DNA from: Candidatus Deferrimicrobiaceae bacterium
GTDB taxonomy: Bacteria; Desulfobacterota; Deferrimicrobia; Deferrimicrobiales; Deferrimicrobiaceae
Direction: 5' to 3'
NCBI GenBank assembly: GCA_036504035.1
Contig: DASXVV010000002.1
Span: 1 to 64,000, forward strand
Length of the DNA stretch: 64,000 nt
The translations under genes and the position numbers were made by a program. Position 1 is the stretch's first letter, and each line of letters starts with the position of its first letter. The notes beneath the pieces are model-generated. The model made no database searches and had not been told where the DNA came from. It was given only the letters and a program-made list of their open reading frames with translations. This document shows, one piece after another, positions 26,347 through 36,229 of this stretch.

Positions 26347-27445
26347 GGGCACCCCCTGCCCGGGCGTCGAGCGCGCGGAGCGCCGACGCGATGATCGAAA
26401 CCGCCGCATCCGGGCGGGAAAAACCGATGGCGCCGGCCGCCGCGGAACGGGCTGCGGCGGGATCGTTCTCCCAGCCTGCAAACAGCGCCAGAAGCTTTTC
26501 CGGTGTGGCTTCGGGCTCGCGGATCCAGACCCCCGCACCGGCAGCGCAGAATTCGGCGGCATTTTTATCCTGGTGGCCGTCGGCCGCGAACGGATAGGGG
26601 ACCAAAACGCACGGCTTCCCGAACAACGCCGCCTCGGCGATCGAGAGCGCCCCGGCCCGCATCAGCACCGCGTGGCATCGGGCGAACAATGTGTCGATCC
26701 GGTCGGTGAACGCGACGGCCTCGACCGGCAGCCCTTCGGCTGCGATCGATTGCGTCACCGCATCGTACTCCCGGGTCCCGGTCTGGAGCAGGAAGCGCAT
26801 GGCCAGGCCATCACGCCGGACGCTGCGCGCCATGTCGAGCACCCGCCCGTTGATCGCCCGTGCGCCCTGCGACCCGCCGATCGCCAGCACCGTGAACGGT
26901 GGCGGCACCTCGGACGGGCAAGCGGCCGCCGCGGCGACGATCTCCCTGCGGACCGGGTTTCCGGTCACTTCGGCGCGGCCTGCGGGGAATCCCGCGAGCG
27001 CCCCCTCGAACCCGGCATAGACCTTTGTCGCCATGCGCGCCAGGATCCGGTTGGACCGGCCCGGCACCGCATTCTGCTCCTGCAGGAAGAGCGGGACTCC
27101 CGAGACCGCCGCCATCAGCGCGACGGGGACCGAGGCGTACCCGCCCACGCCGAAGACCAGGTCGGGGCGACGGCGACGCAGCACGGACGAAGCGGCGAAC
27201 ATTCCCTTCACCATGGACACGGCCCCGCCGACGGCCTCGAGCCCCATTCCGCGGATCTGGCCGGAAGGGACGAAGTCGATCTCGAAGCCGCGCGCGGGAA
27301 CCGCCTTCGCCTCGTGCCCCCGCTCGGTCCCGACGAAAGAAACCGACCCGCCGGGGCACTGCGCGAGGAACGCCTCAGCAAGCGCTATCCCCGGATAGAC
27401 ATGGCCGCCTGTCCCGCCCCCGGCGATGATCATCTTCCTGGACAA
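26339..27445 (-). CDS. murG: Lipid II synthase glycosyltransferase MurG
   Basis: A 368-residue GT28 enzyme transferring GlcNAc from UDP-GlcNAc to lipid I at the inner membrane face. It shows the N-terminal [41 protein letters not shown], the second glycine loop [15 protein letters not shown], and the C-terminal donor-site segment [24 protein letters not shown] and DGHQDKNA. The start may be TTG 27445 (GGAAGGG upstream) or ATG 27433. The 5' end overlaps the end of ftsW by 71 bases, unusually long for this cluster. Confidence 0.95.
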   Translation of the reverse strand: MSRKMIIAGGGTGGHVYPGIALAEAFLAQCPGGSVSFVGTERGHEAKAVPARGFEIDFVPSGQIRGMGLEAVGGAVSMVKGMFAASSVLRRRRPDLVFGVGGYASVPVALMAAVSGVPLFLQEQNAVPGRSNRILARMATKVYAGFEGALAGFPAGRAEVTGNPVRREIVAAAAACPSEVPPPFTVLAIGGSQGARAINGRVLDMARSVRRDGLAMRFLLQTGTREYDAVTQSIAAEGLPVEAVAFTDRIDTLFARCHAVLMRAGALSIAEAALFGKPCVLVPYPFAADGHQDKNAAEFCAAGAGVWIREPEATPEKLLALFAGWENDPAAARSAAAGAIGFSRPDAAVSIIASALRALDARAGGAHV

Positions 27446-28565
27446 TCCCTTCCGCCCCCTTCATCGAGATATTGATCAGAATGCCGGCCGCCGCCATGTG
27501 GAGGACCAGGGAACTGCCACCGAAGCTCAGGAACGGCAGCACCATCCCCTTGGGGGGAAGGAGCGACAACCCGACCATCATGTTCATGAACGCCTGCAGG
27601 CCGATCACGATGGACAGTCCCATCGCGAGATACTCCCCGAACGGATCGCGGGCCCGGCGGGCGATCCGGAAACCGACCCAGACCAGCACCAGGAAGCAGG
27701 CGCCCACCGCAGCCACGCCCACGAATCCGAGCTCCTCGCCGACCACCGAGAAGATGTAATCGGTGTGCATCTCGGGCAGGTAGAAAAGTTTCTGCTTGCC
27801 CCCGCCGACGCCGGAGCCGAGCAGCCCGCCGTTCGAAAAGGCGATCAGCGACTGGACCACCTGGTAGCCGGCGCCGCTCGCCTGGGAGAACGGGTCGAGG
27901 AACGCGGTCAGGCGCTTCATCCGGTAGGCCTCGTGGGTCACGAGCCAGACCACCGCGGCGATCGAGACGGGCACGAGCGCGCCCAGCATCTTCAAGGGCA
28001 ACCCCGCAATGAACAGGATCGTCATGAAGGAAAGGCAGATGACCACGGTCATCCCCAGGTCGGGCTCCTTGAGGATCGGGAGGACGAACAGCACCAGGAC
28101 GACCACCATCTTGAGGTAGGGCTTCATCGTTGCCAGGTCGGCCCGGGCGGTGGTCGCGGTCCGGTCGATGGCCCAGGCGGCATAGGCGATCATCAGGAAC
28201 TTGGCCAGCTCGGAGGGCTGGAACAGGCACACGCGCAGGTTGATCCAGCGGGAGGCGCCGTTGGCCGTGTGGCGGAGGCCCGGAACGTAGACCATCAGGA
28301 GGCAGGCGAATCCGCCCGCCATCAGCCACGGCATGCGCTTCCGGTACCAGTCGTAATCGACGCGCGCAAGCACCATCCAGGTCGCGATCCCGAGCGCGAG
28401 GAAGAGGATCTGCTTCTTGAGGAACCAGGCGGCGTCCCGGCCGAACTTCGCGGAGGAACCCGCCATGACGTTCGTGGCGCTGTAGATCATGATGATGCCG
28501 ATCAGCACCAGCGTCAGGACGCAGGTGACGAGCAGCATGTTCTCGTGTCGTTTGCCGATGTTCAT
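27375..28565 (-). CDS. ftsW: Septal peptidoglycan glycosyltransferase FtsW
   Basis: A 396-residue SEDS-family polymerase with about ten membrane spans, making septal glycan strands with FtsI. It has GIIMIYSATNVMA at the start, ANGASRWINLRVCLFQPSELAK, the large periplasmic loop with YQVVQSLIAFSNGGLLGSGVGGGKQKLFYLPE-type sequence and the catalytic-region HTDYIFSVVGEELGF, and the C-terminal PFLSFGGSSLVLHMAAAGILINIS. Residues after ISMKGAEG are charged and read through the start of murG, a ~20-residue tail not usual in the family. ATG 28565 overlaps the murD stop (ATGA). Confidence 0.95.
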   Translation of the reverse strand: MNIGKRHENMLLVTCVLTLVLIGIIMIYSATNVMAGSSAKFGRDAAWFLKKQILFLALGIATWMVLARVDYDWYRKRMPWLMAGGFACLLMVYVPGLRHTANGASRWINLRVCLFQPSELAKFLMIAYAAWAIDRTATTARADLATMKPYLKMVVVLVLFVLPILKEPDLGMTVVICLSFMTILFIAGLPLKMLGALVPVSIAAVVWLVTHEAYRMKRLTAFLDPFSQASGAGYQVVQSLIAFSNGGLLGSGVGGGKQKLFYLPEMHTDYIFSVVGEELGFVGVAAVGACFLVLVWVGFRIARRARDPFGEYLAMGLSIVIGLQAFMNMMVGLSLLPPKGMVLPFLSFGGSSLVLHMAAAGILINISMKGAEGIVQEDDHRRGRDRRPCLSGDSAC

Positions 28566-29887
28566 TCGGGCAGTTCCAGCACCGCGGCACGGAACTTCTC
28601 GCCGCGATCCTCGAAGCTCTTGAACATATCGAAGCTGGAGCAGGCCGGGGAAAACACCACGACGTCGCCCGGCTGCGCCATGTCGGCGGCCTTCCGGATC
28701 GCATCGGCCAGCGTGTCGGCCATGGCGATCGGCGTCGATCCCGAAAGCTCGGCCTGCATCCGCCCGCGCGCCTGCCCGATGAGGACGGCGCCGCGCGCCT
28801 TGCGGGAGAGCGGCTCGCGCAGCGGGCGGAAGTCGACCCCCTTGTCCTTGCCGCCGGCGATGAGCACCACGGTCTCGGAGAAGCCCTCGAGCGCCTTGAG
28901 AACGGCGCCCACGTTGGTCCCCTTCGAGTCGTTATACCAGTCCACGCCGCGCCTCGACCGGACGAATTCGACCCGGTGGGGAAGCCCGGGGAAAGTCGAA
29001 AGCACCTCGCGAACGACGCCCTCGGGAATCCCCATGCGCCGCGCCGCCGCGATCGCGGCCATGGCGTTCTCGACGTTCTGCGTCCCGGGGATCCGGAGCA
29101 GCGATCGGGGGTAGCGTTCTTCGCGCCCCCCGTCGCGGAAGACCATCGTGTCGCCCGAGAGGAAGACGCCCTGCGGGAGCTCGCGCGTCAGGGAGAAGGG
29201 CAGGATGTCGGCGCGGATCAGGCCGACGCGCGCGGCGACCTCGGGGTCGTCGGCGTTGACGACCGCCGTATCGCCCGTACCCTGGTTGCGGAAGACCGCC
29301 ATCTTGGCTTCGGCATAGGCGGCAAACCCGGAATAGCGGTCGCTGTGGTCTTCGGTGATATTGAGCAGCAGCGCGACCGCGGGGCGGAACGTGTCGATCG
29401 TCTCGAGCTGGAAGCTGGACACCTCGACCACGCCCCAGTCGTATTCGCCGGAGGCGGCGGCGACGAACGGCGTGCCGAGGTTCCCGCCGACGAAGACGCG
29501 GGGGAAGGCTTTCTGCGCCATCAGCCCGATCAGCGTCGTCACGGTCGACTTGCCGTTGGTACCGGCCACGGCGGCGACCTTGCCCCGGAACCGGCGGAAT
29601 CCCAGCTCGAGCTCTCCCCAGACCGGCACGGACGCCTCCCGGAGCGCCTGGAGCGGCAGCCGGTCGGCCGGGACGCCCGGCGACAGTACGACGAGCCCGG
29701 CCTGGGCGGCATCGGAAGCGGAGGGCATCCCCTGGCGAAATTCGGCGCCGTCGGGCAAAGGCCGCCCGAGCGAACGCTCGACCGCATCGCGCTCCCGCGC
29801 GTCGAAGAGCGTAACGGCCCTCCCCTCGCGGAGGAGCAGCTCGGCGGCGGCGACACCCGAGCCGCCGGCCCCTACGACAAACGCCAT
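28562..29887 (-). CDS. murD: UDP-N-acetylmuramoyl-L-alanine--D-glutamate ligase
   Basis: A 441-residue Mur ligase adding D-Glu. It has an N-terminal GAGGSGVAAAELL domain, P-loop AGTNGKSTVTTLIG, EVSSFQLE, NITEDHSDRYSG, the central GTQNVENAMAAI and the C-terminal DWYNDSKGTNVGAV with GGKDKGVDF. Start ATG 29887 is preferred over the in-frame GTG 29905 because GAGGG lies five bases upstream of it. Confidence 0.96.
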   Translation of the reverse strand: MAFVVGAGGSGVAAAELLLREGRAVTLFDARERDAVERSLGRPLPDGAEFRQGMPSASDAAQAGLVVLSPGVPADRLPLQALREASVPVWGELELGFRRFRGKVAAVAGTNGKSTVTTLIGLMAQKAFPRVFVGGNLGTPFVAAASGEYDWGVVEVSSFQLETIDTFRPAVALLLNITEDHSDRYSGFAAYAEAKMAVFRNQGTGDTAVVNADDPEVAARVGLIRADILPFSLTRELPQGVFLSGDTMVFRDGGREERYPRSLLRIPGTQNVENAMAAIAAARRMGIPEGVVREVLSTFPGLPHRVEFVRSRRGVDWYNDSKGTNVGAVLKALEGFSETVVLIAGGKDKGVDFRPLREPLSRKARGAVLIGQARGRMQAELSGSTPIAMADTLADAIRKAADMAQPGDVVVFSPACSSFDMFKSFEDRGEKFRAAVLELPE

Positions 29888-29909
29888 CTTTTCCCTCGGT
29901 TCCACGATG

Positions 29910-30986
29910 TCACCGGATTTTCAGCGTGCTGATCGCCAGCAACGCGAGAATGACCGACAGGATCCAGAAACGGACGATGATCTTGGGCTCGGCCCATCCC
30001 TTGAGCTCGAAATGATGGTGGATCGGCGCCATGCGGAAGATCCTTTTCTTGCGCCACTTGAAGGAGGATACCTGGAAGATGACCGAAAGCGCCTCCATGA
30101 CGAAGACGCCGCCGACGAGCGCCAGCACGATCTCCTGTTTCACCATCACAGCCACGACCCCGAGCGCCCCGCCGATCGCGAGCGAACCCGTGTCACCCAT
30201 GAATACCTGCGCAGGGTAGGTATTATACCAGAGGAAGCCGATCCCGGCCCCCGCAAGCGCCCCGCAGAAGATGGTCAACTCGCCCACCCCCGGGACGTAG
30301 GGAATCTGGAGGTAGCTCGAGATCTTGATGTTCCCCGCAAGGTAGGCGAACAGCATATAGGTGCCGGCGGCCATGATCGAAGGGCCGATCGCCAGCCCGT
30401 CGAGGCCGTCGGTCAGGTTGACCGCGTTGGACGCGCCCACGATCACCAGGACGATGAACGGATAGTAGAACCACCCAAGGCTCGGATGGAGGTTCTTGAA
30501 GAACGGGATGCTCACCGTGTCGGTGATGCCGACGTCGGTCGAGATCAGCCAGGCGGCGGTGGTCGCCACCAGGATCTGCCCGAGCAGTTTCCCTCGGGGC
30601 GAGAGCCCCTTCGTATTTTTCTTGACCACCTTCTTGTAGTCGTCGATGAAGCCGATCGCCCCGAAGCCGACGGTGACGAATACGACGATCCAGATGTACG
30701 GGTTGTAAAGATTCGCCCAGAGTAGCGTCGGCACCACGGTGGCCAGAACGATGAGCAGGCCGCCCATGGTGGGCGTGCCCGCCTTGACCAGATGGCTTTC
30801 GGGCCCGTCGGTGCGGATCGTCTGGCCGATCTGCTTGGCTTCCAGCTCCCGGATGAGCCAGGGCCCAACGATGAAGCTGATCAGGAGCGCCGTAATGGAC
30901 GCATAGATGGTCCGGAACGTGATGTACCGGAAGACGTTGAAAAAGCTGTAGCTTACGTGGAGCGGAAACAGCAGGTGATAAAGCAC
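29910..30986 (-). CDS. mraY: Phospho-MurNAc-pentapeptide translocase MraY
   Basis: A 358-residue integral membrane enzyme forming lipid I. The family marks are the opening LYHLLFPL and [21 protein letters not shown], the acidic site [34 protein letters not shown], and [19 protein letters not shown] 30986 is chosen because it gives the canonical N-terminus, has GGAGG ten bases upstream, and overlaps the murF TAG (TAGTG); the GTG at 30995 lies almost on the ribosome site. Confidence 0.96.
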   Translation of the reverse strand: MLYHLLFPLHVSYSFFNVFRYITFRTIYASITALLISFIVGPWLIRELEAKQIGQTIRTDGPESHLVKAGTPTMGGLLIVLATVVPTLLWANLYNPYIWIVVFVTVGFGAIGFIDDYKKVVKKNTKGLSPRGKLLGQILVATTAAWLISTDVGITDTVSIPFFKNLHPSLGWFYYPFIVLVIVGASNAVNLTDGLDGLAIGPSIMAAGTYMLFAYLAGNIKISSYLQIPYVPGVGELTIFCGALAGAGIGFLWYNTYPAQVFMGDTGSLAIGGALGVVAVMVKQEIVLALVGGVFVMEALSVIFQVSSFKWRKKRIFRMAPIHHHFELKGWAEPKIIVRFWILSVILALLAISTLKIR

Positions 30987-32404
30987 TAGCCCCACGCCTC
31001 CGTGATGGATGTCACGATCTCGTCCAAATGCATGCCGCGGGAGCCCTTGACCAGCACGACATCCCCTTCGGCCACCGACGCGGCGACCAGACCCTTAAGC
31101 CGCTCGCGGTCCTCGGTGTGCGCGATCCGGTCGGGCGCCATCCCCGCCTCGGACGCGCCTTTCGCGATCAGCTGCGCCTGGGGGCCGAAGGCGACCACCA
31201 TCCCCGTATCGAGGCCGGCCGCCATGTGTCCGATCCGGAGGTGCGCCGTCGGCGAGGCGTCGCCCAGTTCGAGCATGTCGGCCAGGATCGCGACGGTCCG
31301 CCGCCCGGCGGCCAGCGCGGCCATATTGCGAAGCGACGATTCCATCGAAGCCGGATTCGCGTTGTAGCAGTCGTCGAGCAGGAGCCCGCCGCCCCGCAAC
31401 GGGACCGCCCGGAAGCGTCCGGGGGCCGGTGCGTAGCCATCGAAGCCCCCCGCAAGCTCATCCGGACGGAGGCCCAGCGCGTAAGCGGCGGCGGTCGCGG
31501 CAAGCGCGTTGGACAGCTGGTGCTCGCCGGTCGCCCGCAGCGTGGAGGTGAACTCGCCCGACGGCGTCCGGATCGCGATCTCCATGCCGTCGTCCCGCAT
31601 CGAGAGGATGCGCCCCGAAAATTCATTGAGCGGGACGCCGTAGTAGATCTTTCGGGCCCGGCAGCGTCCCGCTTCGCGCACGACGCGCAGGTCGGTGGCG
31701 TTGACGATGGCCACGCCGCTCTCGGGAAGCGCCCGGAACAGGTCGCCCTTCTCGCGGGCCACCCCTTCCATCGTGCCCAGCCCCTCGAGGTGCGCCGGCG
31801 CCACGTTGGTCACGATGGCCAGGTCCGGCGCCGCGATATCGGCCAGGCGCGCGATCTCGCCGGCCCGGTTGCTGCCCATCTCGATCACCGCGATGTCGTG
31901 CTCCGCCGAAAGCTCCAGCAGGGTGAGCGGCATTCCGATCAGGTTGTTGCGGTTGCCGACGTTCCGCAGCACGTTGCGCCCGCGCGACAGCAGCGCGTAA
32001 AGCATCTCCTTGGTCGAGGTCTTGCCCGAGCTTCCGGTGATGCCGACCAGCGGGATCTGCCGGAACCGGCGCCGATGCGCGCGGGCGAGGTCGCCCAGCG
32101 CCTCGACGGGGTCCCGGACCACGAGCAGCATCCCCCCGGTCGCCCCGGCCGGGACCTTGGCCGCGCCCGCCTCGGACACGATGGCCGCGAGCGCCCCTTT
32201 CTTGAAGGCCTCGGCGACGAAGTCGGCGCCGTCCGCCCGCTCGCCGGGGAGCGCCACGAAGAGCGCGTTCGGGGAGATTTCCCGGCTGTCGGTCGTCACC
32301 CGGCCGATCTGAGCGGACATCGGCGCAGACCCGACGTTCTGGACCGGATGGATCGCGACGATCACATCCTCGATCGAGAGCCTACCCGAGGTTCGCAAGG
32401 GCAT
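30986..32404 (-). CDS. murF: UDP-MurNAc-tripeptide--D-Ala-D-Ala ligase
   Basis: A 472-residue Mur ligase adding D-Ala-D-Ala, the product of the ddl enzyme in the same operon. It shows [15 protein letters not shown] near the N-terminus, P-loop [15 protein letters not shown], the [17 protein letters not shown] segment, [35 protein letters not shown], and [11 protein letters not shown]. Start ATG 32404 overlaps the murE end by 23 bases; there is no strong ribosome site, consistent with coupled translation. Confidence 0.95.
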   Translation of the reverse strand: MPLRTSGRLSIEDVIVAIHPVQNVGSAPMSAQIGRVTTDSREISPNALFVALPGERADGADFVAEAFKKGALAAIVSEAGAAKVPAGATGGMLLVVRDPVEALGDLARAHRRRFRQIPLVGITGSSGKTSTKEMLYALLSRGRNVLRNVGNRNNLIGMPLTLLELSAEHDIAVIEMGSNRAGEIARLADIAAPDLAIVTNVAPAHLEGLGTMEGVAREKGDLFRALPESGVAIVNATDLRVVREAGRCRARKIYYGVPLNEFSGRILSMRDDGMEIAIRTPSGEFTSTLRATGEHQLSNALAATAAAYALGLRPDELAGGFDGYAPAPGRFRAVPLRGGGLLLDDCYNANPASMESSLRNMAALAAGRRTVAILADMLELGDASPTAHLRIGHMAAGLDTGMVVAFGPQAQLIAKGASEAGMAPDRIAHTEDRERLKGLVAASVAEGDVVLVKGSRGMHLDEIVTSITEAWG

Positions 32405-33878
32405 CCCTGACGGCCTGTCGATCGTCGAAAGGCAGGCGCCTGTTCCCGATGATCTGAACATTCTCGTGTCCTTTCCCGGCGATCGCCACCGTGTCGCCCG
32501 GCTGCGCCAGCGCGAGGGCCCGGCCGATTGCCGCTTTCCGGTCTTCGATGACCACGTACTGATGCGGCTCCGGCGCCACGTCCGGGGCGGCTTCGGTCCA
32601 TCCCTCCGCCGCGAGTCCCGGCACGATGTCGCGAATGATAGCTTGCGGATCCTCGTCGCGCGGGTTGTCGGACGTGACCACGACGACGTCCGATCGCCGC
32701 GCCGCGATCTGTCCCATCTCGGGGCGCTTGGTCTTGTCGCGGTTCCCGCCGCACCCGAACAGCGTGACGAGGCGCGAGGGAGACAGCTCCTGCAGCGTCG
32801 CGAGGATCCGGTCGAGCCCGTCGGGCGTGTGCGCGTAATCGACGAACACGTGAAGCCCGCGGCCGTTTTCGATCGGCTCCATGCGGCCCGGGATCACGGG
32901 CGCGGCCTCGATGCCCCGGCGGATGGCCTCCGGCGGAACCCCAAGCAGCAGCGCGCCGCACACGGCGGCCATCACGTTGGAGCTGTTGTAGGCGCCGATC
33001 AGCCGGGTGCGGAGGGCGATCGGCCCGGACGGCGTCGTCAGCGTCAGGCGGGTGCCGTCCCAGCCGGCCTCGCGCACGAGGGGCCGGACCGTAGCGGTTT
33101 CGGAAAATCCGAAAGAAAGCGACCCGGGAAACTCGGCGATCAGCCGCGCTCCGTAGGGATCGTCGGCGTTGAACGCCATGCCGGCTTTCTTCCCGCCCGC
33201 GGGCAGGTATTCCCGGAACAGGCCGGCCTTGGCGGCAAAGTAGTTTTCCATATTCCCGTGATAATCGAGGTGGTCGTGCGTCTGGTTGGTGAACAGCGCC
33301 GCGTCGAACCGGACGCCGGCGATGCGTCCCTGTGCCGCGGCATGGGATGACACCTCCATCACGAGCCGGTCGGCCCCGCGGGCAAGGGCCGAGGCCATCA
33401 CTTCCTGCAGGTCTTGCGGAAACGGCGTGGTCAGCCCCGACTGCAACACCTCGTCGCCCACGCGATAGTTGATCGTCCCGATCACGCCGGCCTTGTGCCC
33501 CTCGGCCTGGAAGATCGACTCGAGCAGGTAGGTCACCGTGGTCTTTCCGTTCGTGCCGGTTACGCCCACCACCTTCATCCGGGCGGAAGGATCGCCGTGG
33601 AAGGTCGCGGCCACGCGCGGCAGCGCCTCGACGGTGGAGGCAACCCGGACGACCGGGATCGGCGCCCCGGCGATGTCGCGCTCGACCAATGCGGCGACGG
33701 CGCCGCGGGCGGCGGCGGAATCGAGGAATTCATGCCCATCGGCCTGCCCGCCGGTGATCGCCACGAACAGGTCGCCCGGCTTTACCAGGCGTGAATCGGT
33801 GCGGATTCCGCGAATCTCGAGCGCCCCGATCGACGCCCCCGGCGATGCCACGCCCATCAATGTTACCGAAAGCCGCAT
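32382..33878 (-). CDS. murE: UDP-MurNAc-L-Ala-D-Glu--diaminopimelate ligase
   Basis: A 498-residue Mur ligase adding the third residue. It has IRTDSRLVKPGDLFVAI, P-loop GVTGTNGKTTVTYLLE, TTPFPQDLQ, EVSSHAAAQGRI, NQTHDHLDYHG, and DYAHTPDGLDRIL. The motif DNPRDEDP (DNPR) is the known marker for meso-diaminopimelate rather than lysine specificity, implying DAP-type Gram-negative peptidoglycan. Confidence 0.97.
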   Translation of the reverse strand: MRLSVTLMGVASPGASIGALEIRGIRTDSRLVKPGDLFVAITGGQADGHEFLDSAAARGAVAALVERDIAGAPIPVVRVASTVEALPRVAATFHGDPSARMKVVGVTGTNGKTTVTYLLESIFQAEGHKAGVIGTINYRVGDEVLQSGLTTPFPQDLQEVMASALARGADRLVMEVSSHAAAQGRIAGVRFDAALFTNQTHDHLDYHGNMENYFAAKAGLFREYLPAGGKKAGMAFNADDPYGARLIAEFPGSLSFGFSETATVRPLVREAGWDGTRLTLTTPSGPIALRTRLIGAYNSSNVMAAVCGALLLGVPPEAIRRGIEAAPVIPGRMEPIENGRGLHVFVDYAHTPDGLDRILATLQELSPSRLVTLFGCGGNRDKTKRPEMGQIAARRSDVVVVTSDNPRDEDPQAIIRDIVPGLAAEGWTEAAPDVAPEPHQYVVIEDRKAAIGRALALAQPGDTVAIAGKGHENVQIIGNRRLPFDDRQAVRDALANLG

Positions 33879-33888
33879 CGCCGCTTCG

Positions 33889-35859
33889 CTACCTTCCGCC
33901 GAACGAGATCTTGCATTCCATGCCCGGCATCAGCAGCGTCCCGGGCTCGGGCGATTGCTCCTTCGCGATGCCGCTGCCGCCGAGCGACAGCCGGACCGAG
34001 TAGCGCCCCATGATGTCGACGACGCGCCCCATGCTCATGCCGCGAAGGTCGGGCATCACCATCGTGCTCTCCGTCGGGGCCGACGTCGAGACGGGGCGCA
34101 GCTTCAGGCCGCCCGTCCTGGGTGCGTCCGCCTTTGCGATATTCTCGATCGGGTGGGTCGGCCGGATGCCCAGGTAATAGGCGGTCTTGATGGCGATCTG
34201 GGTGAATGCCGGCGCAGCGACCACGCCGCCGTAGACGACCCCCTTGGGCTCGTCGAGGACGACGAGGATCAACAGCTGCGGATCCTCGAGAGGAAGGAAG
34301 CCGATGAAGGAAGAAGTCCGTTTGGTCGGCGAGTAGCGCCCGGTCCCGACCTCGACCTTCTGCGCCGTCCCGGTCTTTCCGCCGACCCGAAACCCCTTGA
34401 TGCGCGCCTGGGTGCCGGTCCCGTCATCCTCGACGACCGCCCCCATGATCTCGCGCATCTGGGAGGATGTTTTCGGCGAGATGACCCGCCGGAGCTCCTT
34501 CGGCTCTCCCCGGAACGAGATGCGCCCTTCCGGGTCGCGCACCTCGCGCACCAGGTACGGCTTCATGATCCGGCCCCCGTTGATGACGGAAGCCATCGCC
34601 GTGACGAGCTGGATCGGCGTCACCGAAATGCCCTGCCCGAAGGAGACGTTCGCCTGGCTGATCCCGCGGAAGCCTTTCTTCGCAGGAAGCAGGCCGGAAA
34701 CTTCCCCCTTGAGTTCGACGCCTGTGCGCGCCCCGAAACCGAAGGTCCGGATCATGTCGTAGTTGGCGTCGGGGTCCATCCGCTCGCTGATCTTGGCCGC
34801 GCCCACGTTGCTCGAATATTTCAGCACCTCGGTCACGTCCATCCAGCCGTGCTTGTGGGTGTCGTGGATGACCCGGCCCGCATAGTGATAGGCGCCGTTC
34901 TCGCCGAAGAACTTGTCGGTCGTCTTGACCCGCCCCATCTCGAGCGCCGAGGCGAGCGTGAACACCTTGAAGGTGGAGCCGGGCTCCATCATGTCGGTGA
35001 CCGCGTGGTTCTTGCGGGCCTCGGGGACGGCGCTCGTCGGGGCGTTCGGATTGTAGTTGGGAAGCGTCGCCATCGCGAGCATCTCGCCGGTGCGCGGCTG
35101 CATGACCAGCGCCGTTCCCCCGCGGGCGGAGTACTTGTCGACGGCCGTCTTCAGCTCGGTTTCGGCGACGTGCTGGATGTTCCGGTCGATCGTCAGCATG
35201 ACCGAATGCCCTTTGGCGTCGATCTCGGTCTCGGCGGAGGCCGGGGCGATGATGTGCCCGCGGGCGTCGCGCTCGCAGGTCACGAACGCCCTCTCGCCGC
35301 GAAGCTGCTTGTCCATCGACAGCTCGATCCCCTCGATACCGACGCTGTCGAGGTTGGTGAAGCCGATCAGGGAGGCGGCGAGCTCCCGATTGGGGTAGTA
35401 GCGCTTCGGCTCATCGAAGGTCCCGATCCAGTCCGCGGACTCTCCCTTTCGCCCGGTCCGGAACGCCTCGCGGACTTCCTTGACCGCCTCGTCGGCCGCG
35501 TCGGACGGCATCTGGCGGCGGACCCAGGTGAAGCTCTTGCCGCTCGCAAACAGTTTGCGAAGCTCGGGGATGGAGCGTCCCACGCGGGGAGACAGGATCG
35601 CGGCGGCCTTTTCCGGGTCCTTGACATGCACGGGCTGCACGAAGATCGACTTGGTGGAAACGCTGACGGCAAGCTCGTTGCCCGTTCGGTCGAGAATTAC
35701 CCCGCGCTTCGGAACGAGCGGCACCCTGACACAGTACTGGTTCTTGCCGCGCTGGCGGATCGCCCCGCCGTCGACCACCTGGACCTGGAACGCGCGCACG
35801 ACGACGACGCCGTAGAGCGCGAGCAGGAGGCCGAGGATGATGCGGGCGCGCAGCGTCAT
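33889..35859 (-). CDS. ftsI: Septal penicillin-binding protein FtsI with PASTA domain
   Basis: A 656-residue class B PBP, transpeptidase partner of FtsW. It has an N-terminal membrane span (IILGLLLALYGVVVVRAF), a pedestal domain, then the catalytic motifs SxxK in PGSTFKVF, SxN in YSSNVGA, and KTGTAQK. The last ~65 residues form a PASTA domain (VMPDLRGMSMGRVVDIM...SLGGSG) that binds glycan or beta-lactam-like ligands. A C-terminal PASTA on FtsI is not universal in Gram-negatives but is known in this lineage. It sits one base after ftsL and ten bases before murE. Confidence 0.95.
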   Translation of the reverse strand: MTLRARIILGLLLALYGVVVVRAFQVQVVDGGAIRQRGKNQYCVRVPLVPKRGVILDRTGNELAVSVSTKSIFVQPVHVKDPEKAAAILSPRVGRSIPELRKLFASGKSFTWVRRQMPSDAADEAVKEVREAFRTGRKGESADWIGTFDEPKRYYPNRELAASLIGFTNLDSVGIEGIELSMDKQLRGERAFVTCERDARGHIIAPASAETEIDAKGHSVMLTIDRNIQHVAETELKTAVDKYSARGGTALVMQPRTGEMLAMATLPNYNPNAPTSAVPEARKNHAVTDMMEPGSTFKVFTLASALEMGRVKTTDKFFGENGAYHYAGRVIHDTHKHGWMDVTEVLKYSSNVGAAKISERMDPDANYDMIRTFGFGARTGVELKGEVSGLLPAKKGFRGISQANVSFGQGISVTPIQLVTAMASVINGGRIMKPYLVREVRDPEGRISFRGEPKELRRVISPKTSSQMREIMGAVVEDDGTGTQARIKGFRVGGKTGTAQKVEVGTGRYSPTKRTSSFIGFLPLEDPQLLILVVLDEPKGVVYGGVVAAPAFTQIAIKTAYYLGIRPTHPIENIAKADAPRTGGLKLRPVSTSAPTESTMVMPDLRGMSMGRVVDIMGRYSVRLSLGGSGIAKEQSPEPGTLLMPGMECKISFGGR

Positions 35860-35860
35860 C

Positions 35861-36205
35861 TCAAGGGATCAGCCGTTCCATGCGGGGATCGACCATCCCC
35901 AGCGTATTCTTGGCGAGCGCCTCGATGCGCGAAGGGGTCTGGAGCGCCAGCATCTCGGTGCGCAACAGGTCCTTCTCGTGCTGCAGCTTCCGCTTTTCAT
36001 CGAGCGCCGAGGAAACGGCATAGCCGATCCGGATGTTCGTGCCGGTGATCCAGACGTTGAAGAGCGAGAAGGCCACGATGCACAGCACGATGGTGCCGGC
36101 GCGCAGGCGGAACTTTCCCTCGGGAAGGATCGACATGCTCTCCCGGGGCAGCGGGCGAACATGGGTCAGCATGCAGACCCCGTTCTTGACCACCATCTTC
36201 TTCAT
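35861..36205 (-). CDS. ftsL: Cell division protein FtsL
   Basis: A 114-residue bitopic protein with a single membrane span (AGTIVLCIVAFSLFNVWITG, ~36-56) and a short periplasmic coiled coil (SSALDEKRKLQHEKDLLRTEML) ending in LALQTPSRIEALAKNTLGM, the usual FtsL C-terminal helix. FtsL bridges FtsQB and FtsWI. Primary similarity in this family is weak, so the call leans on topology and the position between rsmH and ftsI. Confidence 0.87.
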   Translation of the reverse strand: MKKMVVKNGVCMLTHVRPLPRESMSILPEGKFRLRAGTIVLCIVAFSLFNVWITGTNIRIGYAVSSALDEKRKLQHEKDLLRTEMLALQTPSRIEALAKNTLGMVDPRMERLIP

Positions 36206-36229
36206 CGCGGAACCTCCTTGTACGGTACG

